A stretch of DNA of 64,000 bases from Stenotrophomonas terrae (GCF_001431465.1 NZ_LDJJ01000037.1:1-64000), one strand, 5' to 3'; positions 1 to 9,231 are shown, counted from the first letter of the stretch. Notes: generated by a model not told the origin, from the letters alone. Numbers and translations are program-made.

Positions 1-50
1 CCCAACCCTCCCCTTCGCTACGCGAAAGGGAGGGGGCGGTGCCCCTCCCC
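1..50. repeat. Dispersed CCCTCCCCTTCGC palindromic element
   Basis: An intergenic element with the core CCCTCCCCTTCGC-ACGCGAAAGGGAGGG, whose arms pair (CCCTCCCCTTCGC with GCGAAAGGGAGGG apart from one base). Closely related copies occur near 9201, 15000, 41390, 41575, 41755, 56255, 60809 and, inverted, 60962. It is a noncoding dispersed repeat; nothing suggests a gene in the first 90 bases. Confidence 0.8.
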
Positions 51-90
51 AAGACACGTCCCATCGTCCGTTCCGGCTGCCAGCGCTAGA

Positions 91-636
91 ATGCAGACCA
101 TGAACGAGCTGACTTTCCGCAACGCCACCGCCGCCGATATCCCGGCCCTGATCGACCTGGTCACCTCCGCCTATCGCGGCGACGCCTCGCGTGTGGGCTG
201 GACCACTGAGGCCGACATCCTCGACGGCCAGCGCATCGACGCCGCCGGCATCCAGGGCGACCTCGACCGCCCGCGCAGCGTGATCCTGCTCGCCGAGCAG
301 GATGGCCAGCTACAGGCGTGCTGCCATGTTGCCGACGAAAATGGCCATGGCTACTTCGGCATGTTCTCGGTCAGCCCCAACGCCCAGGGCGGCGGCATCG
401 GCAAGCAGCTGATGCAGCGCGCGGAACAGCATGTCGCCGAGCAATGGCAGCTGCCGACCATGCAGATGACGGTGATCGACTGCCGCGACGAACTCATTGC
501 CTTCTACGAACGCCGTGGCTATGTGCGCACCGGCATCAAGAAGCCGTTCCCGTATGGTGACGAGCGCTTTGGCATCCCCAAGCGTGACGACCTGCAGTTC
601 GAAGTGCTGGAAAAGCCCCTCGGAGCTACCGCATGA
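91..636 (+). CDS. GNAT family N-acetyltransferase
   Basis: A 181-residue acetyl-CoA-dependent N-acetyltransferase; the substrate cannot be read from sequence. The acetyl-CoA pyrophosphate loop is visible as Q99-G-G-G-I-G104, followed by a helix (KQLMQRAEQH), and the C-terminal segment FYERRGYVRTG is typical of GNAT proteins. An in-frame ATG at 100 is an equally possible start, since neither has a clear ribosome-binding site. The stop overlaps the start of the Rieske gene by 4 bases (ATGA), so the two are probably translationally coupled. Family assignment is firm, function is not. Confidence 0.88.
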   Translation: MQTMNELTFRNATAADIPALIDLVTSAYRGDASRVGWTTEADILDGQRIDAAGIQGDLDRPRSVILLAEQDGQLQACCHVADENGHGYFGMFSVSPNAQGGGIGKQLMQRAEQHVAEQWQLPTMQMTVIDCRDELIAFYERRGYVRTGIKKPFPYGDERFGIPKRDDLQFEVLEKPLGATA

Positions 637-965
637 GCGAGACCTGGACCTTCATCTGCAGCAACGAGGAACTGCTGCCGGGCGAAATGAAGACCGGCTT
701 CGATGAAGTGACCGGGGCTCCGATCGTCGTATTCAACCTGGACGGCGAGCTGTACGCGCTGGAAGACCAGTGCACGCATGAGGAGTTCGAGCTGTCCTCC
801 GGCGAGCTGGACGCGGACGAAGGCAGCATCGAGTGCATCCTGCACGGCGCCCGTTTCGATGTCCGCGACGGCCGCGCCCTGTGCGCCCCGGCCTACACAG
901 CCGTACCCAAGTTCCCGGTCAAGCGCGAACACGGCGGTATCTGGTCGCGCGACGACCGCGACTGA
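633..965 (+). CDS. Rieske [2Fe-2S] ferredoxin-like protein
   Basis: A 110-residue single-domain Rieske protein, probably a small soluble electron carrier. The cluster ligands are visible as C47-x-H49 and C68-x-x-H71, the second box being CILHG, with the expected intervening loop. There is no signal peptide and no oxygenase catalytic domain, so it resembles the NirD/BphF ferredoxin type rather than a terminal dioxygenase. It overlaps the upstream acetyltransferase by 4 bases, indicating a two-gene operon. The redox partner is unknown. Confidence 0.9.
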   Translation: MSETWTFICSNEELLPGEMKTGFDEVTGAPIVVFNLDGELYALEDQCTHEEFELSSGELDADEGSIECILHGARFDVRDGRALCAPAYTAVPKFPVKREHGGIWSRDDRD

Positions 966-1127
966 AAGTCATGCCCTGCGGCGGCGGGAGGGCTGGCCCC
1001 TCCCCACCCGCAGCCGAGCAGGCCAGCTGCCTGAGCGCACGCCAGCGGGCGGTTCCTGTCCGCGATAGGCCACCGTGCTGTATCCCTTGGATGCGCCACT
1101 GTCCCTCGCATATCGGGATTGCAAACG

Positions 1128-1146
1128 CAAACAATTCTCAATAAGA
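1128..1146. promoter_or_regulatory. Possible Fur box upstream of the first TonB receptor block
   Basis: The segment CAACAATTCTCAAT resembles the right half of the Fur palindrome AATGAGAATCATTCTCATT; about 13 of 19 positions agree over the full site. It lies before the small membrane-protein gene and the TonB siderophore receptor, where iron control would be expected. The match is weaker than that at 9247, so the assignment rests partly on context. Confidence 0.45.
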
Positions 1147-1193
1147 TGCGCATCTATCGCGATAACGCGATGTTAACGGTCCGCACCACCTCC

Positions 1194-1634
1194 ATGTCCC
1201 GCTTGCCCGCCAAGGCTGTACCGCTGACTGTCGCATCCGTGCGGCGGCGGTTGCTTTGGCTGCCACTGCTGTTCGGCATGTTGCTGGTCTGGGCCGTCGC
1301 CCTGCAGGTGAAGGCGGTTGCTGCCGCCCCGCTGGCAGTGGAGGGCCATGCGCAGCTGCTGGTTTCGCCTGAACCGGGCCACCCGCAGCAGCCGCTGCAG
1401 ATGGCAGCCATCAGCGAAGCCGGCAGCGAATCCTCCCGCCCCACCCGCTCGCGCCCGGCACCGATGTTGTCGTCGCCGGTCACGCCTGCCCCGCTTACCG
1501 CTCACCGCGTGTTCATGACTGCCGCCAGCGACACGCTGCTGCAGCATGCGGTGGAGCGCGCCCAGCGCTATCCGCTGGCGCCCTATCTGCTGCTCAATCC
1601 CGGCCACGCCCCGCCCCGCGCGCGCGCCATCTAA
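1194..1634 (+). CDS. Small single-pass membrane protein upstream of siderophore receptor
   Basis: A predicted 146-residue protein that I do not recognise. It begins with basic residues (VRRR) followed by one strong hydrophobic segment at about residues 22-40, then a Pro/Ala/Ser-rich extracytoplasmic tail without cysteines. The reading frame is also open from ATG at 1146 and 1170 and TTG at 1119; 1194 was preferred because the earlier starts overlap or closely follow the putative Fur box and none has a good ribosome-binding site. It lies directly upstream of a TonB receptor, like the gene at 6161 ahead of the second receptor. Coding status is moderate only. Confidence 0.5.
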   Translation: MSRLPAKAVPLTVASVRRRLLWLPLLFGMLLVWAVALQVKAVAAAPLAVEGHAQLLVSPEPGHPQQPLQMAAISEAGSESSRPTRSRPAPMLSSPVTPAPLTAHRVFMTAASDTLLQHAVERAQRYPLAPYLLLNPGHAPPRARAI

Positions 1635-1759
1635 GCAGCCTCCGGCGATCCGCGCGCAACAGCGCATCGCCGTCGATACCCCGCTTTCCACCTAAACACC
1701 CGCGGCGCCATTCGGCCCGTCAGGTTCAACTCGTCCTTTTCTCCCGGATATACCCGTCC

Positions 1760-4051
1760 ATGACCCATATCAAGACCCGCAAGTACGCACCGCGCGCCAC
1801 CATGCTCGCCACCGCCACGCTGGCTGCCGGCTTCTCGCCGCTGACCGCACTGGCCGCCGACGCAGACGCCGACTCGGCCAAGAACAAGGCCACCGATCTG
1901 GATCAGGTACAGGTACGCGGCAGCTGGTTCGCGCCGTCCTCGCCCAAGTTCACCGCCGAACTACTGGACACCCCGAAGTCGGTATCCGTGGTCACCGAGA
2001 AGACCATCCAGGAAATCGGTGCCACCAATCTGGTCGATGCGCTGCGCATGGTGCCGGGCATCACCTTTGGCGCCGGCGAAGGCGGCAACTCCACCGGTGA
2101 CCGTCCGTTCCTGCGCGGCTTCGATGGCCAGAGCAACATGTTCGTCGACGGCCTGCGCGACGTTGGCACCCAGACCCGCGAAGTGTTCGACCTGGAGCAG
2201 CTGGAAGTGGTCAAGGGCCCGAGCTCGGCCTACGGCGGCCGTGACTCCGGCGGCGGCAGCATCAACCTGGTCAGCAAGACCCCGAAGCTGAAGAACGAAA
2301 CCAGCGCCAGCATGGGTATCGGCACCGACAGTTATGCGCGCGGCACCGTCGATGCCAACTACGTGCTGGGCGACGGCATCGCCGCCCGCCTGAACCTGCT
2401 CAAGCACGAATCCGACATCGCCGGTCGTGATGCCGCCAACGTCAGCCGCTGGGGTATCGCACCGTCCATCGCCTTCGGCCTGAACGGCCCGCTGCAATTG
2501 ATCGCCAGCCACTACCACCTGGAAACCGATGACCTGCCCGACGCAGGCGGCTTCCCGTACGGCGACCCGGCTACCAAGACCACCGTCGGTGCGCCGATCG
2601 TGCCCAACCGCAACAATTATTACGGCCTGATTGACCGCGACTTCCAGCGTACCCGTGCCGATATCAGCACCCTGGACGCCAGCTACTCGTTCGGCGAGCA
2701 CAAGCTGCGCAACATCGCGCGCTTGGGCAACACCAGCAATGACTACCTGTGGACCCAGCCGGACGACAGCAAGAACAACCCGAACAACTTCGGTACGTTG
2801 TGGCGTCGCACCAACAACCGTGCGATCGACACCAAGACCTTCGCCGACCAGCTGAGCCTGACCGGTGCATTCCAGACCGGTGGCCTGAAGCACAGCTACA
2901 GTGCTGGCGTTGAGTACAGCGAAGAAAAGAGCAGCAAGGGCAGCTATGTGATCGGCGGCGCCGGCACCAACAATCCGCTCACCGGCAACCAGACCTGCCC
3001 GACCACCGGCGCAGCCACCGGCTACAACTGCACCGATTTCTACAACCCGAACCCGAAGGATCCGTGGTCGGCCACCCACCCGGTCACCCGCAGTGACAAG
3101 GCGCTGGATATCGACCAGACCACCAAGACCAAGTCGGTCTACGCCTTCGACACCATCGAGCTGAGCGAAAAGTGGCTGGTCAACCTCGGCCTGCGCTGGG
3201 ACGACTACGACACCGAGCAGGTCACCCCGGTCCTGAACAAGGCCCCGACCGTGCTCAACAACAGCGACGGCTTCCTGAACTACCAGGCGGGCGTGGTGTT
3301 CAAGCCGACCGCCAACGGCAGCATCTACCTGTCCTACGGCACCTCCTCGACCCCGCCGGGCATGGACAGCGGTGAAGGCAACGACTCGATCAGCGCCGCC
3401 ATCGAGAACCTCAAGCCGCAGGAAACCAAGAACTACGAGCTGGGCACCAAGTGGGACCTGCTCGACAAGCGCTTGAACCTGACCGCCGCCATCTTCCACA
3501 CCGAGATGAGCAATGCACGTGTCACCGTCGACTCCGGCAACACCGAGAACGCAGGCAAGAAGGCGATCAACGGCGTTGAGATCGGCATCAATGGCCAGAT
3601 CACCGACAACTGGAATGTCGCCGGCGGCTACACCTACATGGATTCGGAGCTGAAGGACAACGGCTTTGTCTGCGGTGTCACTGTGCCGCGTGGCCAGCCC
3701 TGCCCGGCGGGTCAGTACATCGTCTCGCCGAACAACGGCAACATGTTCCCGAACACGCCCAAGCATGCCGCCACGCTGTGGACCACCTATGTGTTCCCGT
3801 TCGGCCTGACCGTCGGTGGTGGTGCAAGCTACGTCGACAAGCAGTACGGCGACGCCGCCAACACCAAGTGGGTCCCGAGCTATACCCGTTGGGACGCCAT
3901 GATCGGCTACGCCATCCAGGACAACATCAGCCTGCAGTTGAACGTGCAGAACCTGACCGACAAGACCTATTTCACCAAGGCCTATGCCTCGCATTACGCG
4001 AGCATCGCCCCGGGTCGCGCGGCCACGCTGGCACTGAACGTCAAGTTCTGA
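1760..4051 (+). CDS. TonB-dependent siderophore receptor (Fiu/PiuA-like)
   Basis: A 763-residue outer-membrane receptor that would import a ferric siderophore, probably a catecholate, using TonB-ExbBD energy. A signal peptide ends near A32 (LTALA). The N-terminal plug carries the usual motifs, such as SVSVVTEKTIQEIGA, the EVVKGPSSAYGGRDSGG region and INLV, followed by a 22-strand-type barrel ending in phenylalanine (ALNVKF). The following Sel1-repeat and PiuC-type dioxygenase genes are the companions of piuA in Pseudomonas, which supports a PiuA/Fiu role. A rho-independent terminator follows at 4067, so the Sel1 gene may have its own promoter. The exact siderophore is inference. Confidence 0.93.
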   Translation: MTHIKTRKYAPRATMLATATLAAGFSPLTALAADADADSAKNKATDLDQVQVRGSWFAPSSPKFTAELLDTPKSVSVVTEKTIQEIGATNLVDALRMVPGITFGAGEGGNSTGDRPFLRGFDGQSNMFVDGLRDVGTQTREVFDLEQLEVVKGPSSAYGGRDSGGGSINLVSKTPKLKNETSASMGIGTDSYARGTVDANYVLGDGIAARLNLLKHESDIAGRDAANVSRWGIAPSIAFGLNGPLQLIASHYHLETDDLPDAGGFPYGDPATKTTVGAPIVPNRNNYYGLIDRDFQRTRADISTLDASYSFGEHKLRNIARLGNTSNDYLWTQPDDSKNNPNNFGTLWRRTNNRAIDTKTFADQLSLTGAFQTGGLKHSYSAGVEYSEEKSSKGSYVIGGAGTNNPLTGNQTCPTTGAATGYNCTDFYNPNPKDPWSATHPVTRSDKALDIDQTTKTKSVYAFDTIELSEKWLVNLGLRWDDYDTEQVTPVLNKAPTVLNNSDGFLNYQAGVVFKPTANGSIYLSYGTSSTPPGMDSGEGNDSISAAIENLKPQETKNYELGTKWDLLDKRLNLTAAIFHTEMSNARVTVDSGNTENAGKKAINGVEIGINGQITDNWNVAGGYTYMDSELKDNGFVCGVTVPRGQPCPAGQYIVSPNNGNMFPNTPKHAATLWTTYVFPFGLTVGGGASYVDKQYGDAANTKWVPSYTRWDAMIGYAIQDNISLQLNVQNLTDKTYFTKAYASHYASIAPGRAATLALNVKF

Positions 4052-4066
4052 TGCCTGCATGAGCAA

Positions 4067-4106
4067 CAACGGCGGCAGGCGCGAGCCTGCCGCCGTTGTG
4101 CTTTTT
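4067..4106 (+). terminator. Rho-independent terminator after the receptor gene
   Basis: A perfect 14-base inverted repeat (CAACGGCGGCAGGC at 4067-4080 and its complement at 4085-4098) with a GCGA loop is followed by TGCTTTTTC. This is a classical GC-rich hairpin and T tract, 16 bases after the receptor stop codon. Confidence 0.9.
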
Positions 4107-4195
4107 CCGTCCCTGCCGCGGCAGGCGACGGTGATCACCCGCAATGGCTACCATCGGCAGCAGATTCTGGTGGAAGCCTGTACACAGGCAAGACG

Positions 4196-4903
4196 ATGGC
4201 CAACTCCTTTCCAAGCGATGTCGATGCACTGGCGCAGCAACTGCGGAATGACCCGCACGCCACCTTCGCGCAGGTCCGCGAGGCTGCGCTGGGCGGCCAG
4301 CTGGATGCACAGCTGCTGCTGGCCCAGCTGTACATCGAAGGCAAAGGCGTGGGCCGCGACGAGCAGGCCGCCCTGCTCTGGTACGAAACCGCCGCCAACA
4401 ACGGCAGCGCACTGGCGATGAACATGCTCGGCCGCTGCCATGAACTTGGCCAGGGCTGCACGCCGGATGCCTCGTTGGCCGCGGTCTGGTACCGCAATGC
4501 CGCCGAAGCCGGCCTGGACTGGGGCATGTACAACCATGCCAACCTGCTCGCTACCGGACGCGGCGTGGCGCAGGACCGGCCCAGGGCCTTGGCGCTGTAT
4601 ACAAGGGCCGCGCAGCTGGGCCATGCCAAATCGATGAACCTGCTGGCCCGCCACCTGGAAGACGGGCTGGATATCGAACGCGATCCGCAAGCTGCCCTGG
4701 CCTGGTATCAACGCTCGGCCGAGGCCGGCGATTTCCGCGGCCAGGCAAACCTCGCCTCCATCCTGCTGCAGCAAGGCCAGATCGAGGCCGCCGTGCAGTG
4801 GTTGCGCTTGGCATTGGCCAACGGCAGCCCGGCGTTCATGGCGCATATCGTACCCGAGCTGGCGGCCTCCCCCCATCCGCAGATCCGCGCACTGGTGGCC
4901 TGA
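4196..4903 (+). CDS. Sel1-repeat (TPR-like) protein
   Basis: A 235-residue cytoplasmic protein made of about five Sel1-type helical repeats; characteristic A-x-x-W-Y-x-x-A-A segments recur (ALLWYETAA, AAVWYRNAA, ALALYTRAA, ALAWYQRSA, AVQWLRLAL). There is no signal peptide. Such repeats act as protein-interaction scaffolds. It sits 21 bases upstream of the PiuC-type dioxygenase and downstream of a PiuA-like receptor, the same grouping as the Pseudomonas piu locus, where a Sel1 protein gene neighbours piuC. Its molecular role in iron uptake is unknown. Confidence 0.88.
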   Translation: MANSFPSDVDALAQQLRNDPHATFAQVREAALGGQLDAQLLLAQLYIEGKGVGRDEQAALLWYETAANNGSALAMNMLGRCHELGQGCTPDASLAAVWYRNAAEAGLDWGMYNHANLLATGRGVAQDRPRALALYTRAAQLGHAKSMNLLARHLEDGLDIERDPQAALAWYQRSAEAGDFRGQANLASILLQQGQIEAAVQWLRLALANGSPAFMAHIVPELAASPHPQIRALVA

Positions 4904-4924
4904 ACCAGGCCCCGAGGAACTCCC

Positions 4925-5602
4925 ATGCTGTTGCACATCCCCAACGTAATCAGCCCCGAACAGGTCGCCCTGTTCCGCCAGAAACTGGATGCAGCTGACT
5001 GGACCGATGGCCGCGAGACCGTTGGCCACCTCGGCACCCACGCCAAGCGCAACGAGCAGCTGCCGGAAAACTCGCCGCTGCGCCGTGAACTGGGCGAAAC
5101 CGTGCTGCTGGCGTTGGCCGGCAACCCTTCCTTCTTCAGCGCCGCACTGCCACTGAAGTACCTGCCGCCGCGTTTCAACCGCTATACCGGCGGCGGCACC
5201 TACGGCTTCCACGTCGATGGCGCGGTGATGAACCTGGGCCAGGGCGAGCAGCTGCGCTCGGACGTGTCGTGCACGCTGTTCCTGTGCGAGCCGGACGAAT
5301 ACGAAGGCGGCGAACTGATCATCAGCGACACCTATGGCGAGCACGAAGTGAAGCTGCCGGCCGGCGACCTGGTGGTCTACCCCTCCAGCAGCCTGCACAA
5401 GGTGCAGCCGGTGACCCGCGGCGCGCGCCTGGCCTCGTTCTTCTGGGTGCAGAGCATGGTGCGCGACGAAGCCCACCGGCGCCTGCTGTGGGAAATGGAC
5501 ACCTCCATCCAGCAGCTCACCCAGGACTGCCCGCAACACCCCTCACTGGTCAGCCTGACCGGGATCTATCACAACCTGCTGCGGCAGTGGGCGCAAACCT
5601 GA
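4925..5602 (+). CDS. piuC: Fe(II)/2-oxoglutarate-dependent PKHD-type hydroxylase
   Basis: A 225-residue member of the PKHD-type hydroxylase family (PiuC/YbiX). The Fe(II) ligands are visible as H96-x-D98 (YGFHVDGA) and H158 (SSSLHKV), and R168 (GARLASFFW) is placed to bind 2-oxoglutarate. Length matches the family (about 226). PiuC homologues are iron-repressed and adjoin Fiu/PiuA-type siderophore receptors, as here; the hydroxylated substrate is not established. The start has a good upstream GAGGAA. It probably forms an operon with the Sel1 gene 21 bases upstream. Confidence 0.93.
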   Translation: MLLHIPNVISPEQVALFRQKLDAADWTDGRETVGHLGTHAKRNEQLPENSPLRRELGETVLLALAGNPSFFSAALPLKYLPPRFNRYTGGGTYGFHVDGAVMNLGQGEQLRSDVSCTLFLCEPDEYEGGELIISDTYGEHEVKLPAGDLVVYPSSSLHKVQPVTRGARLASFFWVQSMVRDEAHRRLLWEMDTSIQQLTQDCPQHPSLVSLTGIYHNLLRQWAQT

Positions 5603-6046
5603 GCGCTACCGATCCCATCGTCAACGCAGCAGCTCCGTAGTCCCGTAGCACGAGTCCGGTAGTCCCGTAGCCCGGGTAAGCGCAGCGCACCCGGGGCTGT
5701 TCGACGGAGAATCCAGGAACCCGACCGATCCCTGCCCCCGGGTGCGCTGCGCTTACCTGGGCTACAAAAACGGCGACCGCTCTTTGCCACGCGCTTGAGA
5801 TCCTCACAGAGTCAACACTGGCGCGGCGCACGCATTAGTCACGTAGCACCGTAGCCCGGGTAAGCGCAGCGCACCCGGGGCTGTTCGACGGAGAATCCAG
5901 GAACCCGACCGATCCCTGCCCCCCGGGTGCGCTGCGCTTACCCGGGCTACAAAAACGGCGACCACCCTTTGCCACGCGTACCGGACAGCTACAACCAGTC
6001 AACGCCACTGGCGGTGCAGCGCGCAGGTCAGCCAACGGCAGCAGAC
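5603..6046. repeat. Two near-identical GTAGCCCGGG inverted-repeat units in a gene-free gap
   Basis: This gap contains no supportable gene. It holds two about 100-bp units (5667-5765 and 5851-5950), each starting GTAGCCCGGGTAAGCGCAGC and ending in its reverse complement, around an almost identical centre. The similarity continues about 30 bases beyond the right arm (to about 5796 and 5980), so the pair looks like a recent duplication. Further copies of this family are at 20978, 29015, 55746 and 60685. They are REP-type (GTAG) elements of the kind known in Stenotrophomonas. Confidence 0.85.
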
Positions 6047-6084
6047 TGATAATTGTCATGTTGCTATCAATTCTCATTTGCAAA
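6047..6084. promoter_or_regulatory. Candidate overlapping Fur sites
   Basis: An AT-rich island, TGATAATTGTCAT followed by CTATCAATTCTCATTTGC, contains two Fur-like half-site groups (GATAAT and ATTCTCATT). It lies about 80 bases before the small membrane-protein gene and the second siderophore receptor in an otherwise GC-rich gap. Iron-responsive repression is inferred. Confidence 0.6.
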
Positions 6085-6160
6085 AGTTAACGAATCGTAT
6101 CTACAATGCCGCACCGCGCACGCCGGCCCTGTTGGCCGCGTCCGCAATCCGGGGATACGC

Positions 6161-6574
6161 ATGCAGCAACCACAGCGCCAGCACGCATACAGCACCGCCG
6201 CTTCCGGCGTTGTCGGCCTGCGTCCGTTGGCTTTGTGCCTGCTGTTGCTGTTGTCGCTGTTGGCATCGCTCTGCCAGAGCGGCAGCCAGCTGGGCCGGCT
6301 TGGTGTTGCGGAAAACAGCAATGCTTCGGCGCCTGCCGAAGAGCGTCAGGGTGGCGAGCGTCACCTGGAAGAAGAAAGCCCGGCCAAACTTCGTACAGCA
6401 AGCCAGCTGCGTGCGGCACGCGCCATCCCGCCCCTGCCCCATGCCACGCAGCTGCTGCTTGCAGCCAGCGGGCCCAGCCCGGTCCGTGTGGTCATCCCGG
6501 CGTCCGAGCCGGTCGTCGGCCATGCCTTGGCCAGCCCGCGCCAACAGCGTGGGCAAGCGCCGCCCTTGAGCTGA
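6161..6574 (+). CDS. Small single-pass membrane protein ahead of second receptor
   Basis: A predicted 137-residue protein of unrecognised family. The ATG at 6161 has GGGGATA six bases upstream as a plausible ribosome-binding site. One leucine-rich hydrophobic segment (about residues 22-40) is followed by a polar, Pro/Ala/Ser-rich extracytoplasmic tail. It occupies the same position and has the same architecture as the gene at 1194: Fur-like site, small membrane protein, TonB receptor. Sequence similarity between the two is not evident by eye. All three forward frames are open here, so the coding call is cautious. Confidence 0.5.
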   Translation: MQQPQRQHAYSTAASGVVGLRPLALCLLLLLSLLASLCQSGSQLGRLGVAENSNASAPAEERQGGERHLEEESPAKLRTASQLRAARAIPPLPHATQLLLAASGPSPVRVVIPASEPVVGHALASPRQQRGQAPPLS

Positions 6575-6690
6575 CGCTCCGCGCCTAGGCGCCCGCGCTT
6601 CACCCCCTTTCTTTCCAGCTCGTCCCTGCATGCGCCCGCGTCTGCGGTGTTGACGGCTGCAGCCCGCATTCCCTTGTTCGAGGTATTCCC

Positions 6691-9105
6691 ATGGCCCTGC
6701 GCCAGCGTCACCGTGTGTCCGTTTCCCGCCAACTGCTCAGCCTCGCCGTGCTCGGCGCCCTCAGCGCCAGCGCCCATGCCAACGGCAGCGGCGCGCCGAC
6801 CACGCTGGACAAGGTAGTCGTCACCGCCAGCGGCTTCGAGCAGAAGATCACCGACGCGCCGGCCAGCATCAGCGTGGTCAGCCGCGAAGAACTGGCACTG
6901 CGTCCCTACACCAGCCTGGTCGATGCGCTGCGCGACGTGGAAGGCATCGACGTCGGCATGGAAACCACCGACAAGAACGGCCGCGCCACCATCTCCATGC
7001 GTGGCATGCCCTCGGAATACACTTTGGTGCTGATCGATGGCCGCCGCCAGAGCAACGTCGGCAATCTGTACCCGAACAACTTCGGCGGTGGCCAGTTCGC
7101 CTACATGCCGCCGTTGGATGCAGTGGAGCGCATCGAAGTAGTGCGCGGCCCGATGTCGACCCTGTACGGCGCCGATGCCATGGGTGGCGTGATCAACATC
7201 ATCACCCGGCGCAACCAGAACGAATGGCACGGTTCGGTGACGCAGGGTTTCACCGTGCAGCAGGAAGACGCTTTCGGCGACGCCCGCACCACCGACCTGT
7301 ACCTGAGCGGCCCGCTGATCCAGGACCGTCTGGGCATGACCGTGCGCGGCAGCTGGTATGACATCGACGAATCACGCCCGGAATGGGATTCGCTGCCGCT
7401 GCCCGATGGCAGCCAGTGGGAACGTGCGCTCGGCTTTGGCGGCGGCGGCAAGGCCGTAGCCAACACCAACTGGAACAGCGGCATCCGCCTGAACTTCAAA
7501 GCCAGCGAAAACCACGACCTGTGGCTGGACTACGACGTCTCGCGCCAGAAGTACGACAACAGCAAGGGCCAGACCGGCACCCTGGACAGCGCCGAAAGCC
7601 TGTGGCGCAGCGGCGTGGCGACCATTCCCAATGGCAGCGGTGGCACCACCACCCGCCGCGTGGTGCAGCCCCGCGTTGGCTATACCGCCTACCAGCGTTA
7701 CGAGCTGGACCAGCTCTCGCTGACCCACCAGGGCCGCTACGACTTCGGCACCTGGCAGACCAGCCTGTCGCGCACCCAGAGCAACAACCTGGGCCGCTCG
7801 CTGCCGCTGACCCTGGACGAACGCGCCGACCTGCAGACCCTGTGGAATGACGTCTGTTCGCGTCGCGGCCCGTCCGCCAACTGCAACATGGCCAGCGGCA
7901 ACCTGTCGGTGCTCAATGATGCCGAACGCGCTCGCCTGCAGGCCTTCTTGCCGCGCCCTCTGCGCACCATGGAGCTGGACGCGATGGTGCTGGACACCAT
8001 GCTCGACATGAGTTTCGGCGCACACAAGGTCACCGTCGGCGGCCAGTACAACAACACCGACATGACCGACGGTGTGTTCGGCATGGACGGCAACGGCTAC
8101 CGCGACAACGTCAAGCAGAAGCATCGCACCTGGTCGGTGTTTGCCGAAGACAACTGGTCGCTGACCGACGCGCTCACCGCCACCCTCGGCCTGCGCCATG
8201 ACCACCACAACATCTTCGGCAGCCATGTCAGCCCGCGCGCCTACCTGGTGTGGAATGCCAGCGATGCATGGACCGTCAAGGGCGGCATCAGCACCGGTTA
8301 CAAGACCCCGCGTCCGGACCAGCTGTTCCCCGGCGTGACCGGCTTCGGCGGCCAGGGTGTGATCCCGATGGTGGGCTCGCCCAACCTGAAGCCGGAGACC
8401 AGCACCAACTACGAAATCGCCACCTACTACGACGGCGGCCGCTGGGGCTTCAACGCCACCGCCTTCCTCAACCGCTTCGACGACAAGATCGCCAGCGGCG
8501 GCAGCTTCGCCAACTGCGAAGTGGCACCGGCCAACAGCGGCTACTGCGTGGACGTGGGCCCGGGTTGGGCAGCGCTGGGTTACAGCGTTTTCAGCCAGAG
8601 CGTGAACCTGGACAAGGCCGAGACCCGCGGCGTTGAGCTGGCCAGCCACGTGGACCTGTTGGACAACCTGCAGCTGCGCGGTAACTACACCTACACCAAG
8701 AGCGAGCAGACCAGCGGCGCCACCAAGGGCCAGCCGATCGCCGGCAACCCGGCCAAGCACATGGCCAATGCCAGCCTCAATTGGCAGCTCAACGACGCCA
8801 TCAGCCTGAGCCTGATCGGCGAAGGCCGCTACGACCGTTACCGCGACACGCTGGTGTCCAATGTCGGCGGCGTCAGCAGCTCGACTGTCCGTTACTACGA
8901 GGACTACACCACCTTCCACCTGGGCGGCAGCTGGAAGCTCAACGACTGGCTCACCGTCAACGCCCGCGTCAACAACCTGTTCGACAAGGACTTCGTCTCG
9001 CAGTCCTGCATCCTGAGCTCGCCCAGCGAGTACAGCTGCGTCGATGACTATGCGGTGAAGGAACAGCGCCGCAGCTACTGGCTGTCGCTCAACGCGAAGT
9101 TCTGA
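6691..9105 (+). CDS. TonB-dependent siderophore receptor (FepA/CirA-like)
   Basis: An 804-residue outer-membrane receptor of the FepA/CirA/IroN type, expected to take up ferric catecholates or related compounds. The signal peptide ends near A30 (SASAHA). A TonB-box-like LDKVVVTAS is followed by a plug with the motifs SISVVSREEL, RIEVVRGPMSTLYGADAMGG and VINIITRR, then the barrel ending in NAKF with terminal phenylalanine. The preceding small membrane gene and Fur-like site indicate iron control. Ligand identity cannot be read from the sequence. Confidence 0.93.
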   Translation: MALRQRHRVSVSRQLLSLAVLGALSASAHANGSGAPTTLDKVVVTASGFEQKITDAPASISVVSREELALRPYTSLVDALRDVEGIDVGMETTDKNGRATISMRGMPSEYTLVLIDGRRQSNVGNLYPNNFGGGQFAYMPPLDAVERIEVVRGPMSTLYGADAMGGVINIITRRNQNEWHGSVTQGFTVQQEDAFGDARTTDLYLSGPLIQDRLGMTVRGSWYDIDESRPEWDSLPLPDGSQWERALGFGGGGKAVANTNWNSGIRLNFKASENHDLWLDYDVSRQKYDNSKGQTGTLDSAESLWRSGVATIPNGSGGTTTRRVVQPRVGYTAYQRYELDQLSLTHQGRYDFGTWQTSLSRTQSNNLGRSLPLTLDERADLQTLWNDVCSRRGPSANCNMASGNLSVLNDAERARLQAFLPRPLRTMELDAMVLDTMLDMSFGAHKVTVGGQYNNTDMTDGVFGMDGNGYRDNVKQKHRTWSVFAEDNWSLTDALTATLGLRHDHHNIFGSHVSPRAYLVWNASDAWTVKGGISTGYKTPRPDQLFPGVTGFGGQGVIPMVGSPNLKPETSTNYEIATYYDGGRWGFNATAFLNRFDDKIASGGSFANCEVAPANSGYCVDVGPGWAALGYSVFSQSVNLDKAETRGVELASHVDLLDNLQLRGNYTYTKSEQTSGATKGQPIAGNPAKHMANASLNWQLNDAISLSLIGEGRYDRYRDTLVSNVGGVSSSTVRYYEDYTTFHLGGSWKLNDWLTVNARVNNLFDKDFVSQSCILSSPSEYSCVDDYAVKEQRRSYWLSLNAKF

Positions 9106-9200
9106 TGGCTGTAGCTGGGCACGGGCAGCGCTGAGCGCTTGCCCACCCCGCCTGTCAACGCCGCAGCCCCACAAACGTTTCCAGCACAGGCAACACCGCT

Positions 9201-9231
9201 CCCTCCCTTTCACGCAGTGAAGGGGAGGGGG
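9201..9231. repeat. Dispersed CCCTCCC element (short copy)
   Basis: CCCTCCCTTTCAC-GCA-GTGAAGGGGAGGG forms a hairpin of the same family as the element at position 1. It sits between the second receptor gene and the Fur site of the reductase operon and might act as a terminator-like structure, although no T tract follows. Confidence 0.7.

Noticed and set aside
1961..4144. 727-codon minus-strand frame antisense to the first TonB receptor
   Set aside because: Shadow of a receptor gene whose signal peptide, plug and terminal phenylalanine are all intact.
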